Of a DNA stretch of 64,000 bases, positions 17,558 through 26,674 are shown one piece after another. The DNA comes from Candidatus Kapaibacterium thiocyanatum. GTDB taxonomy: Bacteria; Bacteroidota; Ignavibacteria; Kapaibacteriales; Kapaibacteriaceae. Under the pieces are notes generated by a model that worked only from the letters and a program-made list of their open reading frames with translations, was not told the DNA's origin and did no database searches. The stretch is from contig MKVH01000024.1 in assembly GCA_001899175.1 (NCBI GenBank), positions 310,001 through 374,000 on the forward strand. The letters run 5' to 3'. The stretch's first letter is position 1. The number at the start of each line of letters is the position of its first letter. The position numbers and the translations under genes were made by a program.

Positions 17558-18769
17558 ATGCCCTCAGTACACGCACCTGTCGTTGTCCGTAACATCTACG
17601 ATATCCTTGGCGATACGTCGCTCACGCAGCGACGTATCGCACCTCCGTTGCGCACCTATGTCGTCGAAAGTCCGTTGATCGATCTCGCACTCGAGCTCGA
17701 TCGAGGCCAGCCATTCTCGGTGCCTCTGCTCTATATGTGCGAGCGGCATGTGCGGACTACCGACGACGCGTCGTTCGACGTGGATCTCGGAGTCCTGAAA
17801 GCGATGGCGGCCATCCATCGCGATGATCACGAGGCCGCTCGGTCGATCCTGCGTGACGTGGTGCGACATCTCGACATCCTGTCGCGTTCGTCGCTGCGGA
17901 CGTACGTCATCCGCCTTCTCGATCTGCTGCTGCTGCCGGAGAAGACGTCGGCCGATCGTGTCCAGGTTCTCTGCGATACCATCGATGCCGCGGGCGACGA
18001 CGTGGCCCTGCTGTCCAGCTTCCTCGTCAATGCCGTCTATTACTGGGTCGATCACGGCCGGCCCGATCTTGCCTTTATCGGATGCCGGACGCTGGATTCG
18101 ATCGTACGTAATCATCATCTGGAGCGGCTGCAGGTGCGTTTTCTGGTCCTGCGCGGTTACGTCGATGCGATCACGACGGGACACGACAGCGGCCATCTGT
18201 TGTTCCGCCGTGCGATACAGGCAGCCGAGGCGATCGGGGACGCCCGTGTGGAATACGAAGCCCGCACGCTGCTGACGGAGTCCTTGCTCGTCATCGGCGA
18301 CGCTCCTGCGGCGCTCGAGCAAAGTGAAGCGCTGGCGCGGTTGCGGGACGGCATCGACACCTATCCGTCCTGTCGCTATACCGTATGGCGCCATGCGGAA
18401 ATCCTCGCCGAATCCGGACGACTGGCCGAGGCTCTCGCGATCGTCGAGCCGCATACGAGTGAAGCGCTTCCGCGCTACGTGCGTGCGATGGCACTGGTGC
18501 TTGATGCCGACGACATCGTCCTGCGCCGGAAATGCATCGGTGAACTCGAGGAGCTTTTCGCAGACGAAGGCAGGTGTCGTCTTGAGCCATGGCGCAAGCA
18601 GCGTATCGCAGGATTGCTCGCACGCTGCTATCAGGCTATCGGCGATCATCCGCGCGTCATTTCCTACATGGAGCGTACGCTCGCCTTGCGTAATGCCGCC
18701 GACGATATGCGTCGCAGACGCCGGGCATTGCTCGACATCGTACGTCTGCGAGGCAGGATACACGGCTGA
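17558..18769 (+). CDS. Helical-repeat (TPR-like) protein of unknown function
   Basis: A 403-residue soluble protein with no signal peptide. The sequence is almost entirely amphipathic helices, with TPR-like units in the second half (for example EARTLLTESLLVIGDAPAALEQSE and ARCYQAIGDHPRVISYMER). The C-terminus is very basic (RRRRALLDIVRLRGRIHG). No catalytic motif is visible. I use the ATG at 17558, two bases after the Lon-like stop, rather than the overlapping TTG at 17552. The tight spacing suggests co-expression with the protease, perhaps as an adaptor, but that is inference only. Confidence 0.6.
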   Translation: MPSVHAPVVVRNIYDILGDTSLTQRRIAPPLRTYVVESPLIDLALELDRGQPFSVPLLYMCERHVRTTDDASFDVDLGVLKAMAAIHRDDHEAARSILRDVVRHLDILSRSSLRTYVIRLLDLLLLPEKTSADRVQVLCDTIDAAGDDVALLSSFLVNAVYYWVDHGRPDLAFIGCRTLDSIVRNHHLERLQVRFLVLRGYVDAITTGHDSGHLLFRRAIQAAEAIGDARVEYEARTLLTESLLVIGDAPAALEQSEALARLRDGIDTYPSCRYTVWRHAEILAESGRLAEALAIVEPHTSEALPRYVRAMALVLDADDIVLRRKCIGELEELFADEGRCRLEPWRKQRIAGLLARCYQAIGDHPRVISYMERTLALRNAADDMRRRRRALLDIVRLRGRIHG

Positions 18770-18832
18770 TCGACCTGTCCGTGTTGTTCCATCACGGGCG
18801 TCATCCGGTCTCCTCTTCCCATCCATGGACAT

Positions 18833-19864
18833 ATGAAACACGTCCTCGTATCGCTGCTCTTCGTGATGCCGGTCGTACCGTCGCGTATCGCTGCGACGAC
18901 GTACGATCCGATGCAGAATGGAGGATCATGGACCCTTCCCGCATCCGGCGCGCAGATCAGCCGGTACATCAGACGGATGTATCAGGATCGATCCGGGAAC
19001 ATCTGGTTCGGTACCAACGATGATGGAGTATGTCGCTACGACGGGAAGGCCCTTGCCTGGTTCACCACGGCGCAGGGGCTCGGAGGCGATGCCGTGCGAG
19101 GCATCGTCCAGGACGCGAAGGGGAATATCTGGTTCGGTACGTCGGGAGGTGTGAGCCGGTACGATGGCCGATCGTTCACGACCTATACCGTGAAGGACGG
19201 ACTGAGGCACGATGAAGTCTGGAGCATGCTGCTGGACAGATCCGGAACATTATGGGTGGGCACGGCAGGCGGCGTCTCACGCTACGATGGGAGGAGATTC
19301 GTCGACTTCGCCCTTCCGGCGGTCGAACGTCGACACGCGTCGGGCAGCGTCTATGCAGCTCCGGATCTGGTGAGCTGCATCGTACAGGACAGGGGCGGAC
19401 GTATCTGGTTCGGTACGAACGGAAGAGGAGCGTATCGCTACGATGGGAAGACCCTGACCCGCATCTCGACACGGAACGGTCTCGGCGATGATCTCGTGCA
19501 GTGTATCCTGGAAGACCGTAAAGGAAATCTCTGGTTCGCCACACAGCGCGGCGGGATGAGCCGATACGACGGAACGTCGTTCACCAGGTTCGCGGTGCGC
19601 GATGGTATGGGGCGTGCGTTCGGGTGGACGATGATGGAGGACAGGGAAGGCAGGGTATGGATCGGTACCGTAGGTGACGGCCTGTACCGCTACGACGGCG
19701 CATCCTTCTTCCGTTATTCGCAGAAGGATGGTCTTGCCAGTGCCCATATCCAGAGCCTTTTGCAGGATACGAACGGGACGATATGGGTAGGTACGTCCGG
19801 TGGGGCCTATCGCTACGACGGGACGAAGTTCGTCAATTTCACCAGGGACCAGGTCGGGAGGTAG
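18833..19864 (+). CDS. Exported seven-repeat beta-propeller (Reg_prop repeats)
   Basis: A 343-residue protein made of a signal peptide (MKHVLVSLLFVMPVVPSRIAA) and seven repeats of about 40 residues. Each repeat contains a block of the form G-x-[IL]-W-[FVI]-G-T, then GG-x-x-RYDG. This is the two-component-regulator propeller repeat normally found in the periplasmic half of hybrid sensor kinases. Seven copies give one complete propeller with nothing attached: no membrane helix, kinase or DNA-binding domain follows. It may be a periplasmic or surface binding protein. The last repeat runs to the stop codon, which lies inside a strong hairpin. Confidence 0.85.
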   Translation: MKHVLVSLLFVMPVVPSRIAATTYDPMQNGGSWTLPASGAQISRYIRRMYQDRSGNIWFGTNDDGVCRYDGKALAWFTTAQGLGGDAVRGIVQDAKGNIWFGTSGGVSRYDGRSFTTYTVKDGLRHDEVWSMLLDRSGTLWVGTAGGVSRYDGRRFVDFALPAVERRHASGSVYAAPDLVSCIVQDRGGRIWFGTNGRGAYRYDGKTLTRISTRNGLGDDLVQCILEDRKGNLWFATQRGGMSRYDGTSFTRFAVRDGMGRAFGWTMMEDREGRVWIGTVGDGLYRYDGASFFRYSQKDGLASAHIQSLLQDTNGTIWVGTSGGAYRYDGTKFVNFTRDQVGR

Positions 19865-19884
19865 GGCATGACGCCCCACCTCCC
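19856..19884. terminator. Strong hairpin between convergent propeller gene and purH
   Basis: GGGAGGT and ACCTCCC pair, followed after an A/C mismatch by GGGC and GCCC around a five-base loop. The 5' arm contains the propeller gene's stop codon, and the hairpin lies between two convergent genes, so it can serve both. No long T-run follows. Confidence 0.6.
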
Positions 19885-19896
19885 CGGATGTTCTGC

Positions 19897-21420
19897 TCAG
19901 TGTCGGAAATGGCGCATGCCCGTCATCATCATCGCCAGTCCCTTTTCATTGGCCGCGGCGATGACTTCTTCGTCGCGGACCGACCCGCCAGGCTGGATGA
20001 CGCACGTCGCCCCTGCTTCCGCAGCCTGGATCAGGCCATCGGCGAAGGGGAAGAACGCATCCGAAGCCACGGCGCATCCCTTGAGATCGATGCCGGCATC
20101 CTCGGCCTTGCGTACGGCGATACGGGCGGAATCCAGACGTGACATCTGGCCTGCGCCGATGGCGAGCGTACGATCCTTGACGGCATAGACGATGGCATTG
20201 CTCTTGACGTGCTTGGCGATCTTCCATGCATACATCATCGCCGCCCGTTCATCATCGGTAGGATGGCGCTCGGTGACGGTGCGAAGAGCCGTCTCGTCGA
20301 GCAGTTCCTTGTCCGTGTCCTGGACGAGATAGCCGCCGGCCACGGTCCGTACGTCCATGCCGAGCGACGCCCGCAACGCGGCTTCGTCCATCGTCATCAG
20401 ACGGCGATCCTTCTTCTTGCGGAGGATGTCGAGGGCCTCGTCCGTGAAGGACGGGGCGATGAGCACTTCCGTGAACAGGGAATGGATTTCTTCGGCGAAG
20501 GCCTTGTCGACGATCCGGTTCAGGGCGATGATGCCGCCGAACGGACTTACCGTGTCGGTGGCGAAGGCCTTGCGATAGGCATCGACGAGGTCGGTGCCGC
20601 TGCCGACGCCGCATGGATTGTTGTGCTTGACGATGACGCAGGTGGGCTCGTCGAATTCCAGGACGAGCTTCGCGGCCGCGTCGATGTCGAGGATGTTGTT
20701 GTAGGACAGTTCCTTGCCGTGGAGCTGTGCGAAGATGTTCAGGAAGCCTCCGTAGAGAGCGGCCCGCTGATGCGGATTCTCTCCATAGCGCAGGGCCTGC
20801 TCCTTGCGCAGTGGCAATGCGCGCTCGTCCGGCAGCGCCAGACCTTCGGTACGTGCGAACCAGGACGATACCATGCCGTCATAGTAGGCCGTGTGGGAGA
20901 ATGCCTCGCGAGCGAGCTGACGTCTGAAGACCTGGGGCACGTTGCCGCTCTTCAGGTGGTCGATCAACTCGGAATAGCGGCCGGGATTGACCACGATGCA
21001 CGTATGCCTGAAGTTCTTCGCCGAGGCGCGTACCATGGCCGGACCGCCGATGTCGATGTTCTCGATCAGGTCTTCTTCCGTCGCCGACGGATTCGCCAGC
21101 GTCTTCTCGAAGGGATAGAGGTTGATGATGGCGATGTCGATGCTCGTGATGCCGTGCTCTTCCATTTCCCGGACGTGGGCGCTGTTGTCAAGAACGCCGA
21201 GCAGGGCGCCGTGGATCTTGGGGTGGAGGGTCTTCACGCGGCCGTCCATGATTTCCGGGAATCCGGTGATGTCGCTCACCTTCGTGACGGGGAGGCCCGC
21301 CTCCTTGAGCGCTGCGGCCGTTCCACCCGTGGAGATCAGACCGATGCCCAGGGCATGCAGTTCGCGGGCGAGATCGACGATACCGGTTTTGTCGGAGACG
21401 GAGAGCAGGGCTTGCATCAT
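19897..21420 (-). CDS. purH: Bifunctional AICAR transformylase / IMP cyclohydrolase
   Basis: Performs the last two steps of IMP synthesis. The 507-residue length matches the family. The N-terminal IMP cyclohydrolase domain starts [15 protein letters not shown] and includes STGGTA and [15 protein letters not shown]. The C-terminal transformylase domain has the catalytic [11 protein letters not shown] segment and [10 protein letters not shown], and ends TGMRHFRH. The start is placed at the first of two consecutive ATGs (21420 or 21417). The longer frame to 21513 is not supported by homology at the N-terminus. A -7-like element (TATTTTCG) lies about 38 bases upstream. Confidence 0.96.
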   Translation of the reverse strand: MMQALLSVSDKTGIVDLARELHALGIGLISTGGTAAALKEAGLPVTKVSDITGFPEIMDGRVKTLHPKIHGALLGVLDNSAHVREMEEHGITSIDIAIINLYPFEKTLANPSATEEDLIENIDIGGPAMVRASAKNFRHTCIVVNPGRYSELIDHLKSGNVPQVFRRQLAREAFSHTAYYDGMVSSWFARTEGLALPDERALPLRKEQALRYGENPHQRAALYGGFLNIFAQLHGKELSYNNILDIDAAAKLVLEFDEPTCVIVKHNNPCGVGSGTDLVDAYRKAFATDTVSPFGGIIALNRIVDKAFAEEIHSLFTEVLIAPSFTDEALDILRKKKDRRLMTMDEAALRASLGMDVRTVAGGYLVQDTDKELLDETALRTVTERHPTDDERAAMMYAWKIAKHVKSNAIVYAVKDRTLAIGAGQMSRLDSARIAVRKAEDAGIDLKGCAVASDAFFPFADGLIQAAEAGATCVIQPGGSVRDEEVIAAANEKGLAMMMTGMRHFRH

Positions 21421-21457
21421 GTGAGGGCTGGGAGGCATGGATAATCGTTGCAGAACG

Positions 21458-21465
21458 CGAAAATA
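21458..21465 (-). promoter_or_regulatory. -7 promoter element of purH
   Basis: TATTTTCG on the minus strand, one base from TAnnTTTG, 38 bases before the purH start. Confidence 0.4.
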
Positions 21466-21546
21466 CGGCCTAGCCGTCAATGCATCATCCGACGGTACCC
21501 CGCCATCGGTCACGCCCGCCCTATCAGCCCGGACAATGGAATATCG

Positions 21547-21578
21547 TTTGACCGATTAGTCGGTCGTGCATAAATTCG
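21547..21578 (+). promoter_or_regulatory. Promoter of the PAS-UbiA fusion gene (TTTG-N20-TAAATTCG)
   Basis: TTTG at 21547-21550 and TAAATTCG at 21571-21578 are separated by 20 bases, fitting the Bacteroidota -33/-7 layout (TTTG, 19-21 bases, TAnnTTTG) with one mismatch. The ATG follows 46 bases downstream. The spacer is almost filled by a palindromic operator. Confidence 0.6.
21550..21565. promoter_or_regulatory. TetR-type operator palindrome in the PAS-UbiA promoter
   Basis: GACCGATTAGTCGGTC has perfect six-base arms (GACCGA/TCGGTC) around a four-base centre. It lies between the -33 and -7 elements, where a bound repressor would block RNA polymerase. A 13-of-16 match recurs at 30024-30039. 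The form is typical of TetR-family operators; no regulator gene is visible in the window. Confidence 0.6.
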
Positions 21579-21624
21579 TCCACTTCTTCGACGGGCACAT
21601 CTCCAGAAACCGGGACACGCGACG

Positions 21625-22866
21625 ATGAAAAGCACCATTACCTGCGACATGGAAGGCATCATCCAGACCTTCAACCAGGGGGCCGAGACGCTGTTCGGCT
21701 ACTCGAAGGAAGAAACGGTGGGCAAGCTGCGCGTTTCCGTATTCTCACCAGGAGAAATCGTCCTGCAGAACCTGAAGACGTGGCTCTCCCAGGCTGATGC
21801 GACGGGCGAGTACGTCACGGAAACCAACTTCATCAGGAAGAACGGCGACGTCTTCGGAGCGCGGATACGTCTGTCACCGACATTCAAGGACGGGCAGCAG
21901 ATCGGATACTGCGGCGTCACCGAGGAACTCGAACGTCCCGTCGACGTGCCGATCAGGACGGCGACGAAGATCGTCCGCTGGCTCGTCATCACGCGGGCAC
22001 CCTTCCTGACCGCGGCCCTGGTTCCGTGCTTCATCGGTCTCGCCTTCGCCGGTAGCGTGGCCGGTGTACCGATCAACGGCTTGTATGCGACCCTGGCGAT
22101 CCTCGGCGTGGCCCTCCTCCATCTCGCGAGCAATGTCTACAACGACTACTTCGACGTGAAGAGCGGTACGGACCAGGCGAATACGAAGTACTTCGTCCAG
22201 TATTCCGGCGGGTCACGTGCCATAGAGATGGGGCTGATCGATCTCAAGGGAACGCGGACCGTCGCCATGTGGCTCATGATCGGGGCCTTCGCCATCGGCC
22301 TGTTCCTGACGTGGCAGATCGGTATGGGCGTGCTCTGGTACGGTCTTGCGGGCCTGTTCTGCGGCTATCTCTATACCGCTCCGCCGGTCCGTCTCGTGGC
22401 GCGCAGGGGGCTGGGTGAAGTGACGATCGGCATGGCCTTCGGCCCGCTCATCACGGCCGGAATGTATTACGTGCTCACCGGTACGTCGTCGTGGGAAGCC
22501 TTCCTGATCGGCATTCCGACCGGACTGTTGACGACGAACATCCTGCTCATCAATCAGGTGCCCGATGCCGACAGTGACGCCACGACGGGAAAGAACCATC
22601 TCGTGGTGACGTTCGGCAAGGACGCGGCCGTCTGGTTCTATACGTTGTTCTGGGCCGGTGCCATCGCCACGACGGTATGGCTGGGCCTACGGCACCATGC
22701 GCCGCTCCTCTGGATCCCGGCCGGTATCGGGCTCGTCTATGGGGCCTGGGTCATCAGCTACATGCGCCGCAACATCCATTCACGTGCACTCGTGAAGGCC
22801 AACATCAACACCATCTATCTGCAGATCGTCGTCGGTGCACTGTTCGCCCTCATGCTGGTGTTCTGA
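21625..22866 (+). CDS. PAS domain fused to a UbiA-superfamily prenyltransferase
   Basis: A 413-residue fusion. Residues 1-105 form a PAS sensor domain: ITCDMEGIIQTFNQGAETLF, GYSKEETVGK, then the PAC part RKNGDVFGARIRLSPTF ending GYCGVTEEL. From residue 112 onward the protein is an integral-membrane prenyltransferase of about eight to nine helices. It carries both prenyl-diphosphate/Mg motifs: N173-D174-xx-D177-x5-D183 in NDYFDVKSGTD, and D314/D318 in NQVPDADSDATTGK. Such enzymes attach isoprenoid chains to aromatic quinone precursors; the second motif is MenA-like, but the acceptor is not readable. The fusion is in one uninterrupted frame with good coding character throughout. It is expressed alone from a TetR-type-operator promoter and converges on folC. 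Confidence 0.88.
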   Translation: MKSTITCDMEGIIQTFNQGAETLFGYSKEETVGKLRVSVFSPGEIVLQNLKTWLSQADATGEYVTETNFIRKNGDVFGARIRLSPTFKDGQQIGYCGVTEELERPVDVPIRTATKIVRWLVITRAPFLTAALVPCFIGLAFAGSVAGVPINGLYATLAILGVALLHLASNVYNDYFDVKSGTDQANTKYFVQYSGGSRAIEMGLIDLKGTRTVAMWLMIGAFAIGLFLTWQIGMGVLWYGLAGLFCGYLYTAPPVRLVARRGLGEVTIGMAFGPLITAGMYYVLTGTSSWEAFLIGIPTGLLTTNILLINQVPDADSDATTGKNHLVVTFGKDAAVWFYTLFWAGAIATTVWLGLRHHAPLLWIPAGIGLVYGAWVISYMRRNIHSRALVKANINTIYLQIVVGALFALMLVF

Positions 22867-22900
22867 TGGCCCGGGTAACGACATCCTCGTCGGCCGTGAT

Positions 22901-24211
22901 TTATCGATCGTTCGGCAGGACTGCGGACGCTTCCTCGGCCACGTAGAACGAACCGCAGACGAGCGTTGCCATGTCGGCTTCCAATGCCGCACGGACGGCG
23001 TCGGCGACCGTGCCGAACGTCCTTACGTCATCGAAGCCGTTCCTCATTGCGCGTTCGGCGAGTTCTTCCGGTGCCATCGAACGCTTGTAGTCCGGTGCAC
23101 AGACGTGGAGCGTCTGCGTGAGCGGTCTGAGATCCGCGAGCATGGCATCGGCATCCTTGTCGGCCATGACACCGAAGACGACCTGCCAGGGGTGCCCAGC
23201 GAGGCCGCAAGCCGCAAGCGTCTCGACGAGGGCCTTCATTCCCGCAGGGTTGTGGGCGACGTCGAGGACGATCGGTGGCTCGTGCCGTCGTAGCTGGATG
23301 CGTCCGGCATGTCCGGTTACCGCCTGCACACGTTGAAGGCCTAGGCGGACGTGCTCTTCGGAAATGAAGTAGATCGACCGCAATACGGGCAGGGCTGCGA
23401 TCACACCTGCCAGATTCCGCGCCTGATGCGGTCCGCACAGGTCGGTCGTCAGATAGTACCGGAAGTTCTGATCGATGACGCTCACGGTCATCGTGAGATC
23501 CGGATGATAGCTGTCGACGTCGACCTGCAGAACGTCGTCGACGAAGGTGAGGGGAGCATGGAGCCGTTGTGCTCGTTCTTCGAAGACGGAGCGGAGTTCC
23601 GGACGCGGTTCCGTGACGATGCACGGAACGTCGGCCTTGATGATGCCTGCCTTCTCTCCTGCGATCCCGGTCAGCGTCGAGCCGAGATACTCCTCGTGAT
23701 CGATGTCGATCGACGTGATGATCGTCAGCAGTGGAGACACGACGTTCGTCGCGTCGAGACGTCCACCGAGTCCCGTTTCGATGACGGCCACATCGACGCG
23801 CTGTTCGGCGAAGTACTGCAGTGCCATCGCCGTCGTCACCTCGAAGAACGTCCCGCCGATCGGCTTGGCGACATTCATGAGGGGCCGCGCCAGGCGGGCG
23901 ATATCCTCATCGGAGATCTCGGTGCCGTTTATCCGTATGCGTTCGTTGAAGCGGGCGATATGCGGTGATGTATAGAGTCCGGTCTTGTAGCCCGCCTGCT
24001 GCAGGATGGCAGCAAGCATGGCGCACGTACTGCCCTTGCCGTTCGTACCTGCGACGTGGATGACGGGAAGCATGACGTGCGGATCGCCGATGTGCGTGAG
24101 AAGCGTTTCGATACGTTCGAGGCCGGGCTTGATGCCGAAGAACGTCATGGCGAACAGTTCTTCGAGAAGAGGGGCGATGGACATGATGATGACGGGGTGG
24201 ATGACGGACAT
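22901..24211 (-). CDS. folC: Folylpolyglutamate synthase / dihydrofolate synthase
   Basis: Mur-ligase-family enzyme that adds glutamate to dihydropteroate or folates using ATP. The 436 residues match the family. Motifs in order are the P-loop VAGTNGKGSTCAML, TSPHIARFNERIRING, the ligase segment VIETGLGGRLDATNVV, ITSIDIDHEEYLG, GEKAGIIK, and the C-terminal VLDVAHNPAGMKAL. The start at 24211 is supported by a strong CCGGAGGT ribosome-binding site at 24228-24221 with a nine-base spacer. It follows rpsA on the same strand, but a terminator hairpin separates them. Confidence 0.95.
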   Translation of the reverse strand: MSVIHPVIIMSIAPLLEELFAMTFFGIKPGLERIETLLTHIGDPHVMLPVIHVAGTNGKGSTCAMLAAILQQAGYKTGLYTSPHIARFNERIRINGTEISDEDIARLARPLMNVAKPIGGTFFEVTTAMALQYFAEQRVDVAVIETGLGGRLDATNVVSPLLTIITSIDIDHEEYLGSTLTGIAGEKAGIIKADVPCIVTEPRPELRSVFEERAQRLHAPLTFVDDVLQVDVDSYHPDLTMTVSVIDQNFRYYLTTDLCGPHQARNLAGVIAALPVLRSIYFISEEHVRLGLQRVQAVTGHAGRIQLRRHEPPIVLDVAHNPAGMKALVETLAACGLAGHPWQVVFGVMADKDADAMLADLRPLTQTLHVCAPDYKRSMAPEELAERAMRNGFDDVRTFGTVADAVRAALEADMATLVCGSFYVAEEASAVLPNDR

Positions 24212-24235
24212 GCAAACATAACCTCCGGAAACACG

Positions 24236-24268
24236 AAGCCCCCTGCCGTCGGAACGGCAGGGGGCTTG
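24236..24268 (-). terminator. Terminator hairpin after rpsA
   Basis: AAGCCCCCTGCCGT pairs perfectly with ACGGCAGGGGGCTT over 14 base pairs around a small loop, in the 77-base gap between rpsA and folC. Only a short, interrupted T-stretch follows on the minus strand. It ends eight bases before the folC ribosome-binding site. Confidence 0.75.
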
Positions 24269-24288
24269 AAGATTACGTGCGGAATGTC

Positions 24289-26127
24289 TTAGGCGTTGTC
24301 GCCGCCGACGGGTTCGGATGACTCCAGGTCCTCGATGGACGTTTCGGCCGATGCCGTTCCGTCCGTGTTGTACTTGTCGGCATTCGGAACCGGGTGGTTC
24401 GCATTGTAGGCCGTGATCTCGTCCGTACCCTTGCCACGGAGGAATTCCACGGCGGAGAGGACGATCTTCTTCTGTTCCTTGTCGAATTCGACGACCCTCA
24501 GCGGAAGGACGTCACCGACATGGAAGAAGTCGGCGATGGTGCGTACCGGTGCGAACGAAAGTTGCGACACGGGAACGAAGCCGTCGACGCCTTCGGGCAG
24601 TTCCACGATGACACCCTTGTCGATGATGCGGACGACCGTGCCTTCGGTTTCCTTACCCACCGTGAAGGTGTTCTCGAACACGTCCCACGGATTGTCGCCG
24701 ATCTGCTTGTGACCAAGGGAGATGCGGCGGTGGTCGGAGTCGATGGACAGGACGATGACGTCGAGTTCGTCGCCCTTCTTCACGAATTCACCAGGGTGAC
24801 GGATCTTCTTCGTCCACGAGAGGTCGCTGATGTGGACGAGACCGTCGACGCCGGGCTCGAGTTCGACGAAGACGCCGAAGTTGGTGAGGTTACGAACCGT
24901 ACCCTTGTGAACGGAGTTCATGGGATACTTGGCCATGAGGTCCGACCACGGATCCGGCTCGAGCTGCTTCATGCCGAGAGCGAGCTTGCGATCGTGCTTG
25001 TCGATGTTGAGGACGACGGCTTCGATCTGCTGGCCGAGCGATACCATCTGCGACGGATGCTTGACGTGCTGCGTCCACGACATTTCACTGATGTGGATGA
25101 GACCTTCCACGCCCTTCTCGATTTCGATGAAGGCGCCGTAATCCGTCAGCGAAACGACCTTGCCACGTACCTTGGTACCCGGCTCGTACTTCTCGCCGAT
25201 CTGTTCCCACGGGTGGGAGGTGAGTTGCTTCATGCCGAGCGAAATGCGCTTCTTGTTCTCGTCGAAGTCCAGGACGACGACCTTGACGGTCTGGTCGAGC
25301 TGCACGATTTCCGACGGATGGGATACGCGGCCCCACGAGAGGTCCGTGATGTGGACGAGACCGTCCACGCCACCGAGGTCGACGAAGACACCGAAGTCCG
25401 AAATGGCCTTGACGGTACCTTCGAGGACGAGACCCTTCTCGAGTGTGCCGAGGATCTTGCCGCGTTGTTCGCTGAGTTGTTCTTCCAGCAGAACCTTGTG
25501 GCTGACGACGACGTTCTCACTGGGGTGGTTGACCTTCACGACGCGGACGTCGATAGCGCGGCCTACCCATGCGTCGAAGTCGCGTACCGGACGAACGTCG
25601 ATCTGCGAACCGGGCAGGAAGGCCTCGATACCGAGAAGGTCGACGACCATACCGCCCTTGATGCGGCGAAGGATGCGGACCGGAACAACCTGCTGGGTTT
25701 CGTACAGCTTGAGAATGTCTTCCCAGGTCTTCATGAAGTCCGCACGACGACGGCTGAGCATCAGGCGTCCTTGTGCGTCTTCGATCTTCTCCACGAATAC
25801 GTCGACGGTGTCGCCGGCCGTGAGCAGTTCAGCGCCTACGAATTCCGAGCGAGGTACCACGCCCAGCGACTTGAAGCCGATATCCACGAGGATTTCGTCC
25901 TTCGTCACGGAGACCACGGTACCGTGGACCATCTCGTCTTCCTTGACCTTCGACATGGAACGCTCGAAGAGCGCCTCGAAGGAGGAATCGTCCATGGAAA
26001 TGTTGTCCAGCTCACCGTTGAGGATAGCGGCAAGGGCCGTACGCTTCGGTGCTGCCGGCTTTTCGGCAGCCGTTGCAACGGCACTCATCGTGACGTCTTC
26101 ACCGGCAGCTGTCATGTTTTCCGACAT
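24289..26127 (-). CDS. rpsA: 30S ribosomal protein S1
   Basis: RNA-binding ribosomal protein that helps load mRNA on the 30S subunit. The 612 residues contain six S1 domains. Each of the later four shows the repeated pattern with GVFVELEPGVDGLVHISDLSW-like ends, variants being GAFIEIEKGVEGLIHISEMSW and GVFVDLGGVDGLVHITDLSW. The first two domains are more diverged, as usual for the ribosome-binding repeats. An Ala/Thr-rich N-terminal extension of about 45 residues precedes domain 1, and an acidic tail follows domain 6. It has its own promoter (TATCTTTG) and a strong downstream hairpin, so it is monocistronic. Confidence 0.96.
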   Translation of the reverse strand: MSENMTAAGEDVTMSAVATAAEKPAAPKRTALAAILNGELDNISMDDSSFEALFERSMSKVKEDEMVHGTVVSVTKDEILVDIGFKSLGVVPRSEFVGAELLTAGDTVDVFVEKIEDAQGRLMLSRRRADFMKTWEDILKLYETQQVVPVRILRRIKGGMVVDLLGIEAFLPGSQIDVRPVRDFDAWVGRAIDVRVVKVNHPSENVVVSHKVLLEEQLSEQRGKILGTLEKGLVLEGTVKAISDFGVFVDLGGVDGLVHITDLSWGRVSHPSEIVQLDQTVKVVVLDFDENKKRISLGMKQLTSHPWEQIGEKYEPGTKVRGKVVSLTDYGAFIEIEKGVEGLIHISEMSWTQHVKHPSQMVSLGQQIEAVVLNIDKHDRKLALGMKQLEPDPWSDLMAKYPMNSVHKGTVRNLTNFGVFVELEPGVDGLVHISDLSWTKKIRHPGEFVKKGDELDVIVLSIDSDHRRISLGHKQIGDNPWDVFENTFTVGKETEGTVVRIIDKGVIVELPEGVDGFVPVSQLSFAPVRTIADFFHVGDVLPLRVVEFDKEQKKIVLSAVEFLRGKGTDEITAYNANHPVPNADKYNTDGTASAETSIEDLESSEPVGGDNA

Positions 26128-26219
26128 ACTTACTCCTACTGTCGATCATCGTGCTCGGCCCGGGCGCGATGCCGACGGAAACAGTGGTGAAACAAACTGC
26201 AAGGGCCGAAAAAGGGAGG

Positions 26220-26227
26220 CAAAGATA
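26220..26227 (-). promoter_or_regulatory. -7 promoter element of rpsA
   Basis: The minus strand reads TATCTTTG, an exact TAnnTTTG match, about 93 bases before the ATG. A TTTG lies 23 bases further upstream in an A/T-rich tract. The long leader could hold autoregulatory structure, as for S1 in other bacteria, but I see no clear fold. Confidence 0.6.
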
Positions 26228-26369
26228 GGTAATAATTCACTAAATGCAAGCAAATGAGAGCCTTAGGTCTTGTGTGGAAAACTTTGGCATCAGGATTGCT
26301 GTAACATTAGGGCGCGTTATGGTGTTACTGTACGTGTACGCACACACTAGCGTTTCCGGGCATACGGTT

Positions 26370-26618
26370 ATGGATTACTTTGATGCATTCGACGAGGTCT
26401 TTGCCTCGATCGAACAGTTCGTACAGGAGCACGGCCGTGCTCCCAAGGAAGTAGCGGTCTCTCCCTCGCTCTACACATGGCTCGCCGAACTGCAACGCGA
26501 GGCGGCCCTGCTCGAAGGAGTGGGGAATCACGATCCGGTCAGCCTGGATTCACCATACGGGAGTATCCGTATCGCGATCGACGAAACCCTGTCACCCTGG
26601 GAAATCGTTCCGATGTAA
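26370..26618 (+). CDS. Small protein of unknown function
   Basis: An 82-residue acidic protein beginning MDYFDAFDEVFASIEQF. I choose the ATG at 26370 because the upstream extension from 26244 is non-coding in character and overlaps the divergent rpsA promoter region. It has a predicted helix, then AVSPSLYTWLAELQREA and a strand-rich end (GSIRIAIDETLSPWEIVPM). I know no family for it. It is a single gene, convergent with the DinB-like gene across 56 bases. Confidence 0.55.
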   Translation: MDYFDAFDEVFASIEQFVQEHGRAPKEVAVSPSLYTWLAELQREAALLEGVGNHDPVSLDSPYGSIRIAIDETLSPWEIVPM

Positions 26619-26674
26619 CCCCATTCCGATCATGACAAATCGGCAGGAATGCCAGCTCCAATGGCAGTCGACCG

